From positions 165,203 to 229,202 of the forward strand of contig CAMLFH010000007.1 in assembly GCA_946479285.1 (NCBI GenBank): 64,000 nucleotides of DNA, written 5' to 3'. The DNA comes from an uncultured Flavobacteriales bacterium (lineage in GTDB: Bacteria > Bacteroidota > Bacteroidia > Flavobacteriales > Crocinitomicaceae). The position numbers and the translations under genes were made by a program. Under the pieces are notes generated by a model that was not told where the DNA came from, ran no database searches, and worked only from the letters and a program-made list of their open reading frames with translations. How positions within the stretch are numbered: position 1 is the first letter of the stretch; each line of letters starts with the position of its first letter. Of the stretch, positions 16,767-24,917 are shown piece by piece.

Positions 16767-18725
16767 ATGAAAAAACGACTAATATTAGCCTTCGGAATAC
16801 TATTATCCCTAAATTCTACCGCACAGACAGGTGATGCTGTGATGGAAATTGATGGTAAAAAAGTAACCAAATCCGAATTTCTACAGATTTATTTAAAGAA
16901 CAATCCTACTCCAAAATACGACAAGCAGGCGTTGGACGAGTATATGGAACTGTTCAAAAAATTCAAGTTGAAAGTTGCAGAAGCAGAAGCCCTTGGATAC
17001 GATACCATTCCTAAATTAAAGAAGGAACTTGCAGGTTACAGAAAGCAATTGTCTCAACCTTATTTAATTGATTCTACAAAAAACAGCGCTTTGGTTAAAC
17101 AAGCGTATGAGCGCATGAAAAATGAAGTTCATGCTTCGCATATTTTGGTAAAAGTGGCTGAAAATGCTTCCCCGGAAGATACTCTTGCGGCATACAACAA
17201 AATCCTTGCAATTAAAAAACGAATAGAAAACGGGGAAGATTTCACAACTGTTGCGAAAGGTAAAAATGGTTCTGAGGATCCTTCTGCAGTTCGAAATGGT
17301 GGAGATTTGGGTTATTTCACTGCTTTCCAAATGGTTTACCAATTTGAAGAAGCTGCATTCAACACTCCAATCGGGAAAATATCCGATCCGGTTCGCACAA
17401 AATTTGGCTACCATATTTTGAAAGTATTTGATACTCGTCCGGCAAGAGGCACGATGAAAGCTGCTCATATCATGGTTGCAACCGGAAAAGAAGCAACGCC
17501 CGAAGAAATCGAAACTGCTCACAAAAAAGTAGACGAGATTTACGCCAAACTGAAAGCAGGAGAATCCTTCGAAAAATTGGCAAGTGAATTTTCTGATGAT
17601 GCTCAAACAGCAGAAAAAGGAGGCGAATTACCCTTGTTCGGAACAGGAACAACTACACGTATGGTTCCTGAATTTGAAGAAGCAGCATTTTTGTTACAGG
17701 CAAACGGTGACGTTTCACAGCCTGTGCAAACTGCTTTCGGTTACCACATTATCAAACGTTTGGAATTGACTCCGTTGCGTTCTTTTGACGAATTGAAAAA
17801 AGAAATCCAGGGGAAAGTAAATAAAGACGAGCGTGCAATTGTTACTCAGCAGTCTTTCATTGAGAAATTGAAGAAAACATATGCTTTCAAAGACAGCTAC
17901 AGCAAAACAAGTAAATGGTTTGTGTCCAACATCGATACAAACTACTTCAAAGGAACATGGACAGCTGATACCAAATTGAAATCAAACTCAACCATGTTTA
18001 CGCTTGATAAAAAAGCATTTACACAACAGGAGTTCGCAGCATACCTGAAAAAGAATTACAGAACGTACAAAAGCATGGATGCTAAGACATTGATTCAAAA
18101 ACAATATACTACTTGGCAAAACAGCGAAATCCTTGCATACGAAGAAAGCAAATTAGACAGCAAATATCCTGATTTCAAAGCTTTGATGCAGGAATACCAC
18201 GACGGTATTTTGTTGTACGAGATCATGTCTGATAAAGTGTGGAACAAAGCGATCAAAGATACTTCCGGCCTGAAAACATTCTTCCAGGGAAATAATGCAA
18301 ATTATGCATGGAAGAAAAGATACAATGCATACATCTACGAATGTTTGAACCAGGATGTGGCAAAACAAGTTGCTGCCATGCTAAAAAGCGATACGATCTC
18401 TTCACGCACTGTGATCAATGCTGTCAATAAGAATTCTGAATTGAATTTACGTGTTAGAACAGGAAAATTCGAAGAAGAGTCTACTCCTTACCTGAAAGGG
18501 CATGAGTTGAAAAAAGGAGTGAATGCAGCTTATGAATTTGAAGGCAAATATTACATTGTAAAAGTAGATGAGATCCTTGCACCAACTCAGAAAACAATGA
18601 CTGAGGCAAAAGGAGCAGCAACGTCCGATTACCAAACTTATCTTGAAAAAGAATGGTTAGCAGAAATTGCCAAAAAACATCCGATTGTCATACACGAACA
18701 AGTCCTTTACAGTTTAGGAAAATAA
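16767..18725 (+). CDS. Periplasmic peptidyl-prolyl isomerase with two PpiC (parvulin) domains
   Basis: A 652-residue exported chaperone/isomerase. The signal peptide ends LLSLNSTAQ (1-20). A SurA-like N-terminal region covers 21-115, with rotamase domains at about 121-220 (VHASHILVKV...GGDLGYFTAFQMV...GYHILKV) and 231-335 (AAHIMVATGKEATPEE...GGELPLFGTGT...GYHIIKRLE). A long C-terminal region of about 315 residues has no motif I recognise. It probably helps outer-membrane proteins fold. A SurA-like gene and moxR follow in the same direction. The strong terminator after the stop separates it from the SurA-like gene. Confidence 0.92.
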   Translation: MKKRLILAFGILLSLNSTAQTGDAVMEIDGKKVTKSEFLQIYLKNNPTPKYDKQALDEYMELFKKFKLKVAEAEALGYDTIPKLKKELAGYRKQLSQPYLIDSTKNSALVKQAYERMKNEVHASHILVKVAENASPEDTLAAYNKILAIKKRIENGEDFTTVAKGKNGSEDPSAVRNGGDLGYFTAFQMVYQFEEAAFNTPIGKISDPVRTKFGYHILKVFDTRPARGTMKAAHIMVATGKEATPEEIETAHKKVDEIYAKLKAGESFEKLASEFSDDAQTAEKGGELPLFGTGTTTRMVPEFEEAAFLLQANGDVSQPVQTAFGYHIIKRLELTPLRSFDELKKEIQGKVNKDERAIVTQQSFIEKLKKTYAFKDSYSKTSKWFVSNIDTNYFKGTWTADTKLKSNSTMFTLDKKAFTQQEFAAYLKKNYRTYKSMDAKTLIQKQYTTWQNSEILAYEESKLDSKYPDFKALMQEYHDGILLYEIMSDKVWNKAIKDTSGLKTFFQGNNANYAWKKRYNAYIYECLNQDVAKQVAAMLKSDTISSRTVINAVNKNSELNLRVRTGKFEEESTPYLKGHELKKGVNAAYEFEGKYYIVKVDEILAPTQKTMTEAKGAATSDYQTYLEKEWLAEIAKKHPIVIHEQVLYSLGK

Positions 18726-18759
18726 AAATAGAAAGCCGGCGATGCCGGTTTTTCTATTT
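18726..18759 (+). terminator. Intrinsic terminator after the PpiC gene
   Basis: CCGGC-GAT-GCCGG at the core (18736-18748) is extended by AAATAGAAA on the left and TTTTTCTATTT on the right with one bulge. The T-run follows the GC stem. Confidence 0.85.
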
Positions 18760-18865
18760 AGAAAAAATGGCAATCTCTTAAAATAATGTAATTTGATCTG
18801 CGTTATTGATTGAATCTCAAAAAAGAACACGAAATTAGCATCCTTATTTGCTTGATAAAACGAAC

Positions 18866-20245
18866 ATGAAATACAGCATATTCCTAAGTTTATTCTTCAC
18901 ATTGGCATTCACCATGTCATTTGCCCAACCTAAACCAATCGATAAAGTCGTTGCTCAGGTAGGTGATAACATCGTGCTTTTCTCTGAAATTGAAGGTCAG
19001 ATCCAATCCATGAAACAAAATGGAGTTCCGGAAGCAGACATCAACAAATGTCAGATCCTGGAGCAAATGCTTTACAACTTCCTATTGGTAAATCAGGCCG
19101 AATTGGATTCCATTCAGATCAGCGACGAACAGGTGGATGCAGAAATGGAAAACCGGCTTCGTATGATTGAAAGTCAAATGAAGAATGTAAAAGATGAGAA
19201 AGGAAACCCAATTACCATCGAATCATTTTATGGAAAGACCAAGTTGCAGATCAAAGAAGAATTCAGATCAACAATTAAGAAAAGACTGCAAGGCCAGGAA
19301 GTTGAAAGAGGTATTACATCAGCAATAGACGTTTCACCGCTTGACGTGGAGAAATTCTACAATTCGATTCCAAAAGATAGTTTGCCCTACATCAACTCCC
19401 AGCTTTCCTTTCAGCAGATTGCCGTTTTTCCAATTATCACTAAAAATGATAAAGAACTTGCCTTCAAGCAAATTTCAGACTTGAGAAAACAGATTGTTGC
19501 GGGTAAAGCTACCTTTTGTTCTGTGGCATCATTCTATTCTGAAGATCCCGGAAGCGCCAAATTGTGTGGTAGAATTGAAGGTACCCGCGGAGCAATGGTC
19601 CGTCCGTTTGAAGCAACAGCTTACAGCCTGAAAGTTGGGGAAATCAGTGAAGTTTTTGAAACCGAATTCGGATACCACTTCATGCAGCTGATTGAAAGAA
19701 AAGGAGACGATTACATTGTAAATCACATCCTGATCGCACCAAAATTCAGTTTGGATAACCTGGATGCTGCAAGCAAGCGCATGGAACAATGCCATACCGA
19801 ATTAAAAGAAAGTAAAATTACCTGGGAAGAAGCAGTGAAGATTTACTCCAACGATGCAAACACCAAAGAAAACAAAGGATACATTACCAACCCGATCACC
19901 GGAGAGATTAAATGGAGCGTGGAACAGGTAAACCAGGTTGACCCGATGATGTTCCAGTTAACAGACGGATTGGAATTGAACCAAATCACTGCGCCGCTTT
20001 TGTATTACGATTTTAACGAACGTAAAGAAGCAATCCGCATTGTGCGAGTAGCGGAAAGAACAAAACCGCATGTTGGAAACCTGACAGATGATTACAATTT
20101 ATTCCGCATGATGGCTTTGGAACAAAAAAGACAACAGGCCATTGCTAACTGGACAAAATCCAAAATTTCTACTGCATACATCCGCATTGATGATTCTTTC
20201 AAGGAATGTGTATTCGAGAATCAGTGGGTAGCTAAAGCACCTTAA
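18866..20245 (+). CDS. SurA-like periplasmic chaperone / peptidyl-prolyl isomerase
   Basis: A 459-residue exported protein: signal peptide YSIFLSLFFTLAFTMSFAQ, then the SurA N-terminal hallmark PIDKVVAQVGDNIVLFSEIE and helical chaperone region. A parvulin domain lies at about 170-275 (YINSQLSFQQIAVFP...CSVASFYSEDPGSAKLCGRI...FETEFGYHFMQLIE) and a degenerate second one follows (NHILIAPKFSLD...YSNDANTKENKGYI). The start at 18866 (MKYSIF) is chosen because the longer TTG frame would precede the signal peptide. It is 18 bp from moxR. Confidence 0.9.
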   Translation: MKYSIFLSLFFTLAFTMSFAQPKPIDKVVAQVGDNIVLFSEIEGQIQSMKQNGVPEADINKCQILEQMLYNFLLVNQAELDSIQISDEQVDAEMENRLRMIESQMKNVKDEKGNPITIESFYGKTKLQIKEEFRSTIKKRLQGQEVERGITSAIDVSPLDVEKFYNSIPKDSLPYINSQLSFQQIAVFPIITKNDKELAFKQISDLRKQIVAGKATFCSVASFYSEDPGSAKLCGRIEGTRGAMVRPFEATAYSLKVGEISEVFETEFGYHFMQLIERKGDDYIVNHILIAPKFSLDNLDAASKRMEQCHTELKESKITWEEAVKIYSNDANTKENKGYITNPITGEIKWSVEQVNQVDPMMFQLTDGLELNQITAPLLYYDFNERKEAIRIVRVAERTKPHVGNLTDDYNLFRMMALEQKRQQAIANWTKSKISTAYIRIDDSFKECVFENQWVAKAP

Positions 20246-20263
20246 AGAAAAAACTATAAAACT

Positions 20264-21220
20264 ATGTCAGACGTTGCTGCTATTGAACAACTGGTAAAAG
20301 ACTATAAAGCACTTAAAAACGAAATTCACCAGGTAATTGTTGGCCAGGAAGAAGTAGTTGATCAGGTATTGATTTCTATCTTCTCCCGCGGACACTGTTT
20401 GCTTGTAGGGGTTCCCGGATTAGCGAAAACCCTTTTGGTGAACACCATTGCAGACACATTGGGTCTTTCCTTCAACCGGGTACAGTTTACTCCCGATCTA
20501 ATGCCTTCAGACATTGTGGGTTCTGAGATCCTGGACGAAAGCCGTCAGTTTAAATTCATCAAAGGCCCTTTGTTCAGCAATATCATTTTGGCCGATGAGA
20601 TTAACCGTACGCCTCCAAAAACGCAATCAGCCCTGTTGGAAGCCATGCAGGAAAGAAGAGTAACTGCTGCAGGAACAACTTATACACTTCCTCACCCATT
20701 CTTCGTTTTGGCAACTCAAAACCCGATTGAACAAGAGGGAACTTATCCGCTTCCTGAAGCACAATTGGACCGTTTCATGTTCAATATCTGGGTAGATTAC
20801 CCATCATTCGTGGAAGAACTGGCAATTGTGAAAAGCACTACTTCAGATACAAAGATCCAGTTAAAGCAAGTTGTTTCAGGAGAAAAGATCGCTGAATACC
20901 AGGAATTGATCCGCCGTATTCCGGTTGCTGACAACGTATTGGAATATGCTGTGAAACTGGTTGCAAAAACACGTAAGGATAATCCAATGGCCCCACAGTT
21001 AACGAAAGACTTTATTTCATGGGGAGCCGGACCAAGAGCATCTCAATACTTAATTGTAGGAGCGAAATGCCACGCAGCATTACACGGTCGTTTTTCCCCG
21101 GATATTGATGACGTGAAAGCTGTGGCTCTGCCGATCTTAAGACACCGAATCGTTCGAAATTACCGTGCCGAGGCAGAAGGTTTCTCGAATGACCGCATTA
21201 TAAGCGAACTAATGAAGTGA
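20264..21220 (+). CDS. MoxR-family AAA+ ATPase
   Basis: A 318-residue AAA+ ATPase of the MoxR/RavA group, which act as metal-insertion or complex-assembly chaperones. Walker A is GVPGLAKT (49-56). Walker B is in IILADEINRTPPKTQSALLEAMQE, sensor 1 in FFVLATQNPIEQEGTYPLPEAQLDRF, and the arginine/sensor 2 region in PILRHRIVRNY. No DUF58 or VWA partner is next to it in this window. The tight spacing behind the SurA-like gene implies joint expression and perhaps a role in envelope protein assembly; that is inference. Confidence 0.94.
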   Translation: MSDVAAIEQLVKDYKALKNEIHQVIVGQEEVVDQVLISIFSRGHCLLVGVPGLAKTLLVNTIADTLGLSFNRVQFTPDLMPSDIVGSEILDESRQFKFIKGPLFSNIILADEINRTPPKTQSALLEAMQERRVTAAGTTYTLPHPFFVLATQNPIEQEGTYPLPEAQLDRFMFNIWVDYPSFVEELAIVKSTTSDTKIQLKQVVSGEKIAEYQELIRRIPVADNVLEYAVKLVAKTRKDNPMAPQLTKDFISWGAGPRASQYLIVGAKCHAALHGRFSPDIDDVKAVALPILRHRIVRNYRAEAEGFSNDRIISELMK

Positions 21221-21244
21221 TTCGATCGAATTATATTAAAAACG

Positions 21245-21270
21245 TAGGGCTGCGATTGATCGCAGCCCTA
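21245..21270. repeat. REP-like palindrome, copy d
   Basis: Perfect arms TAGGGCTGCGAT (21245-21256) and ATCGCAGCCCTA (21259-21270) are separated by TG, with a preceding G giving the GTAG head. TTTGTTTTT follows, so it may terminate moxR. Confidence 0.85.
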
Positions 21271-21291
21271 TTTGTTTTTATGATGTATCGT

Positions 21292-22140
21292 TTAATAGTT
21301 AATCGTATACGTATGTCCGTTGATCTCAATGGTTAAAGTTCCGTCACAAGTACCCTGACCGTAATCAATTGTACGTGTAGATTTTCCGGTCGGCGTAATT
21401 TCCAAAACTCCTTTCGTGATGTATGGACATCCTACTTTCACGTGCAGCGGACTGGTAATGTTTGCTGTGTAACCATCGCCATTCACTACCTGTGCATTTG
21501 CAGTTCCTGTTACATCCCATTCATCGTCGTAAATATTGAGAACTGTATTGTAACCTGTTGTAAATGTCCGGACCTGTGCTGAAGTATACGTTGCAATTTC
21601 ACCGGTTGTCAATGTAACAACTCCGTTTATATTCACGTTGTAATATGGCTGCTGTGATCCGTTCAATCCCATGTTTTCAACCGTCATCAATCCTTCGACC
21701 TTGATGTCGTTTACATAGTAATTTACCGGAGTATAGCGAATAATTGTTCCCTGCTGGTAATATGGCCCGTTGTAGGAAATGATCAACTTACCGCGGCGTT
21801 GTTTGTAATCCTGACATGTACAGTTATTATTTCCCCAATCAATCGTAATCGTATCCTGGGAACCAACCGTATCTATTGTAATGATTACGTTACAATCTGC
21901 TTTTTCAGCTTCAGTAACTTCGTGGCTGTCCTGGTAGCGGTAAATAGGTTTTCCAATTCCGTAAACAAATACGCCTCCTTTGTATGCCTGATCCGACATA
22001 TTTGCCATTTCAGCGAATGTGTTTTCTACAATAGCGTTAGTTTTCGGAGCAGAACTTTCGTCGTACTGCCATTTCTTTTTACAAGATGTAACTTGAGCCA
22101 GAGCGGCCAAAGAAAGACTTAAAATCAATAATTTTTTCAT
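21292..22140 (-). CDS. Lipoprotein of unknown function
   Basis: A 282-residue protein with a lipoprotein signal (LSLAALAQVTSCKKK, Cys-20). The mature part is Thr/Asn/Tyr-rich with many alternating strands (TIDTVGSQDTITIDWGNNNCTCQD, RGKLIISYNGPYY, VTLTTGEIATYTSAQV, GTLTIEINGHTYTINY), suggesting an all-beta fold. Four cysteines remain (Cys-83, the CTC pair and two late ones). I do not recognise the family. It is transcribed alone and converges with moxR. Confidence 0.75.
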   Translation of the reverse strand: MKKLLILSLSLAALAQVTSCKKKWQYDESSAPKTNAIVENTFAEMANMSDQAYKGGVFVYGIGKPIYRYQDSHEVTEAEKADCNVIITIDTVGSQDTITIDWGNNNCTCQDYKQRRGKLIISYNGPYYQQGTIIRYTPVNYYVNDIKVEGLMTVENMGLNGSQQPYYNVNINGVVTLTTGEIATYTSAQVRTFTTGYNTVLNIYDDEWDVTGTANAQVVNGDGYTANITSPLHVKVGCPYITKGVLEITPTGKSTRTIDYGQGTCDGTLTIEINGHTYTINY

Positions 22141-22368
22141 GATGTCGTAGTTTTAGTGATGCGAATATCGCTGATAACAAATAACATACCAAACGTTTTT
22201 CTTATAAATGTGTATTTATCACTTTTAATCGATTATTTGGATAAAAGTTACACGATCTGTTAATTTTTCTGAGCAAAAACACGCTGTTTAAATCATTTTA
22301 ATTCGTTGTTCACATTTCAGTATTAATAGTTTCGGAGAGCGAATCCAAAATCTCCGTTCAGCTTCCCA

Positions 22369-22376
22369 TATCTTTG
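22369..22376 (+). promoter_or_regulatory. Predicted -7 box almost touching the ATG
   Basis: TATCTTTG is a full TAnnTTTG match and ends only 4 bp before the ATG at 22381. Transcription would start at or just inside the start codon, implying a leaderless mRNA. Confidence 0.5.
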
Positions 22377-22380
22377 TTCC

Positions 22381-23256
22381 ATGCAAGATCTCAAATCTTT
22401 ACAGGCCCTAATTGCACTCATGGACGATCCGGATGAGCAGATTTATGCGCATGTAAGAGACCGCTTATTAGAGGTCGGGCCAGATGCCGTTCAATTATTG
22501 GAATCTTCCTGGGAAGAAAAAGATTATGGTTTATTATTCCAATCACGCATCGAAACGCTGATCCACGAAATTCAATTCGAAGAATGCAAACGCCAATTGG
22601 TTTCCTGGTACAACAGTTCTACCAAAGACTTGCTGAAGGGTGCAATCATCATTGCAAAGCACCAATATCCGGGATTAGATGAGAAGCACATCTACAATTT
22701 TATAGAACGTGTTCGCAGAGATTGCTGGCTGGAGTTAAATCCGAATATGACCGCTTTTGAATCGATCCGAATCATCAATAAAGTACTTTTCGGACAATAC
22801 GGATTTTCCGGAAATTCCAAGAATTACAATTCGCCGCTGAATTCCTTCATGAATACGGTGATTGAGAGCAAAAAGGGAAATCCGCTGAGTTTGAGCATTC
22901 TTTACAGCGTAATTGCACAGGAGTTAAAACTTCCGATCTACGGAGTGAACCTTCCCAACCATTTCATACTGGCTTACATGGATAATAATGGCGTGAACCA
23001 GTTTATTTCAAACGGAAACGAATACGGCGTTTTATTCTATATCAATGCCTTTTCGAAGGGAAGCATGCTTCAAAAAGACGATATCGTGCAATTCCTCTCA
23101 AGCATACAAGTAGCGCCGCAAGCGAGCCATTTTCAGCCCTGCTCCAATTCGGATATCATCCGCAGAATGATCACGAACCTGGTTTCTTCCTTCCAGCAAG
23201 TTGGGAACCTGGAGAAGGTGAATGAGTTGATTGAATTGCGGAGTTTATTAGATTGA
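22381..23256 (+). CDS. SirB1-type transglutaminase-like protein
   Basis: A 291-residue cytoplasmic protein. The N-terminal 100 residues are helical and HEAT-like (LQALIALMDDPDEQIYAHVRDRLLEVGPDAVQLL). The central domain resembles the SirB1/transglutaminase-like core 2 family (FESIRIINKVLFGQYGFSGNSKNYNSPLNSFMNTVIESKKGNPLSLSILYSVIAQELKLPIYGVNLPNHFILAY). The family Cys nucleophile is missing from the 'GNPLSLS' site, so it is probably not enzymatically active. Function is unknown. It may be read from a leaderless mRNA. Confidence 0.85.
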   Translation: MQDLKSLQALIALMDDPDEQIYAHVRDRLLEVGPDAVQLLESSWEEKDYGLLFQSRIETLIHEIQFEECKRQLVSWYNSSTKDLLKGAIIIAKHQYPGLDEKHIYNFIERVRRDCWLELNPNMTAFESIRIINKVLFGQYGFSGNSKNYNSPLNSFMNTVIESKKGNPLSLSILYSVIAQELKLPIYGVNLPNHFILAYMDNNGVNQFISNGNEYGVLFYINAFSKGSMLQKDDIVQFLSSIQVAPQASHFQPCSNSDIIRRMITNLVSSFQQVGNLEKVNELIELRSLLD

Positions 23257-23324
23257 TTGAATAGGAACTGTTCTATGCTCCATCAGAATTACCGAATAGC
23301 ACTTAACTGTAATTCCATTTGAAA

Positions 23325-23936
23325 ATGAACAACAACTACTCCATCCGGTTAATTACGGAGAGTGATGCACAAGCGGTCTTAGACATTTATAGACCCTACG
23401 TACTTCACACGATCATTTCCTTTGAATATGAGCCTCCAACTTTAGAAGAATACATACAACGAATTAAAACAAACACTGAAGATTATCCTTGGCTGGTTTG
23501 TCTGTACGAAAACAAAATAATCGGATATGCTTACGCCAGCAGACATCGATCCCGCACCGCTTATCAATGGAGCCCTGAATCAACTGTTTATCTTTTACCG
23601 GAAGTTCATCGTAAAGGGATTGCCCGCATTTTATATACAACTCTTTTTGATCTGTTGAAATTACAAGGGTATTTCAACGTTTACGCAGGTATTGGTTTAC
23701 CTAATGAGAAAAGCGTCGGATTCCACAAAGCGCTTGGCTTTGAAGAAATTGGAATATTTAAAAAAGTCGGTTATAAACTTGGAAACTGGCACGATACGCA
23801 TTGGTTTCAGCTTTCATTGGCTGAACACACGCTAACTCCTCCCACACCTAAAAAATTAGCTGAAGTTGCCACAAATTCAGCGTTTCGGGATATTCTATTT
23901 AAAGCCAATGAAAAAGTGAAAACAACGAAAATTTGA
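23325..23936 (+). CDS. GNAT N-acetyltransferase, phosphinothricin-acetyltransferase-like
   Basis: A 203-residue GNAT acetyltransferase. Typical features are IRLITESDAQAVLDIYRPYVLHTIISFEYEPPTLEEYIQRI, YAYASRHRSRTAYQWSPESTVYL, the acetyl-CoA loop VHRKGIARILYTTL and IGLPNEKSVGFHKALGFEEIGIFKKVGYKLGNWHDTHWFQL. This pattern matches the pat/bar family that acetylates phosphinothricin or methionine sulfone-like amines; the natural substrate is unknown. About 30 residues extend past the usual end. The start at 23325 is the ATG inside a longer frame that opens with TTG. Confidence 0.88.
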   Translation: MNNNYSIRLITESDAQAVLDIYRPYVLHTIISFEYEPPTLEEYIQRIKTNTEDYPWLVCLYENKIIGYAYASRHRSRTAYQWSPESTVYLLPEVHRKGIARILYTTLFDLLKLQGYFNVYAGIGLPNEKSVGFHKALGFEEIGIFKKVGYKLGNWHDTHWFQLSLAEHTLTPPTPKKLAEVATNSAFRDILFKANEKVKTTKI

Positions 23937-23974
23937 TCACTCATTATCTCCTTCAATTTTTTCAAAATATTTAT

Positions 23975-23982
23975 TACTTTCG
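23975..23982 (+). promoter_or_regulatory. Predicted -7 box (one mismatch)
   Basis: TACTTTCG differs from TAnnTTTG at one base and ends 17 bp before the TTG start at 24000. Confidence 0.35.
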
Positions 23983-23999
23983 ATTTAAATCCTTTCATC

Positions 24000-24824
24000 T
24001 TGAAACATTTACTTACATTTCTACTTATTATCTCTACTTTTTTTTCCTGTTCATCCGGGAAACAAACGGATAAAACAAATCATCCTGCAGCGGAGAAAGA
24101 AGAAACTCTTCCCGAGAAATCGAATTCGGAAAATGATGAAGCCAAAAGTGAAGGTTCATTGAAAGCTGTTGCATTTCAAACTTCCACTTATGACGATCCT
24201 CAATTTGCAGATGAGGTAAGCAAACACCGGGAATCTCTGAACCAGCTTTCCGACAAAAAAGTATTCGCTGCGATTCATGCAAAATTACTTCCTAAACTGG
24301 ATCCAAAACATCAATCTTACTTCCGATCAAAATCGGATTACGAATTGCTTGCCCATGCGAAAGGAAATCTCTTCCGGGAAAACAAAACGGATGGCGGATT
24401 TATTGTTTATGACAAGAAGAATCAGCGGGTTTCTATTTTGGTTTACCGCGAAAACACAAATACTTATGCCGAATTATTCCGTGACCTGAAAGTGGAAAAT
24501 GGTTTGGAAAATGCCAACTGCAATTACAGCTCTTCCGGGACGATTGACTATCAATTGGCCGGTGAGATCATCTATCAGGAAGAATACCTGATCAAAAACC
24601 CGGAAAGCTATACGGAATCTTCACCGGTCAAAATAACGGATATCTATAAAAACGAAGATTTCCTCCTGAAGGAAGGCTGCTTTTCCAAAAAGGCATCGAA
24701 GAAGGAAACGGCAAATTCGCTTTGTATCTCCACCAGTTCTGTTTACAACAATTGGGAAGCTTTGCGCTATAACCCGGAATCCGATTCGTTTATCATTTTC
24801 TACGGGCAGGCTTTTGCGGATTAG
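24000..24824 (+). CDS. Lipoprotein of unknown function
   Basis: A 274-residue protein starting at TTG; no in-frame ATG precedes the signal peptide. The signal ends LLIISTFFSC (Cys-16), followed by a Lys/Glu/Ser-rich linker of about 40 residues. The rest (FADEVSKHRESLNQLSDKKVFAAIHAKL, RVSILVYRENTNTYAELFRDLKVENGLE, IIYQEEYLIKNPESY) shows no motif that I recognise; late cysteines (EGCFSKK, SLCISTS) could form a disulfide. It stands between the acetyltransferase and the oligopeptidase in the same direction. Confidence 0.75.
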   Translation: MKHLLTFLLIISTFFSCSSGKQTDKTNHPAAEKEETLPEKSNSENDEAKSEGSLKAVAFQTSTYDDPQFADEVSKHRESLNQLSDKKVFAAIHAKLLPKLDPKHQSYFRSKSDYELLAHAKGNLFRENKTDGGFIVYDKKNQRVSILVYRENTNTYAELFRDLKVENGLENANCNYSSSGTIDYQLAGEIIYQEEYLIKNPESYTESSPVKITDIYKNEDFLLKEGCFSKKASKKETANSLCISTSSVYNNWEALRYNPESDSFIIFYGQAFAD

Positions 24825-24917
24825 GAAGAATCAATTAGATAGAATAATTCGTATATTGATCACGCTTATCAAGGAATAAGCGCTAACTCATTCATGCATC
24901 TTTTGAAATTTGAAACC

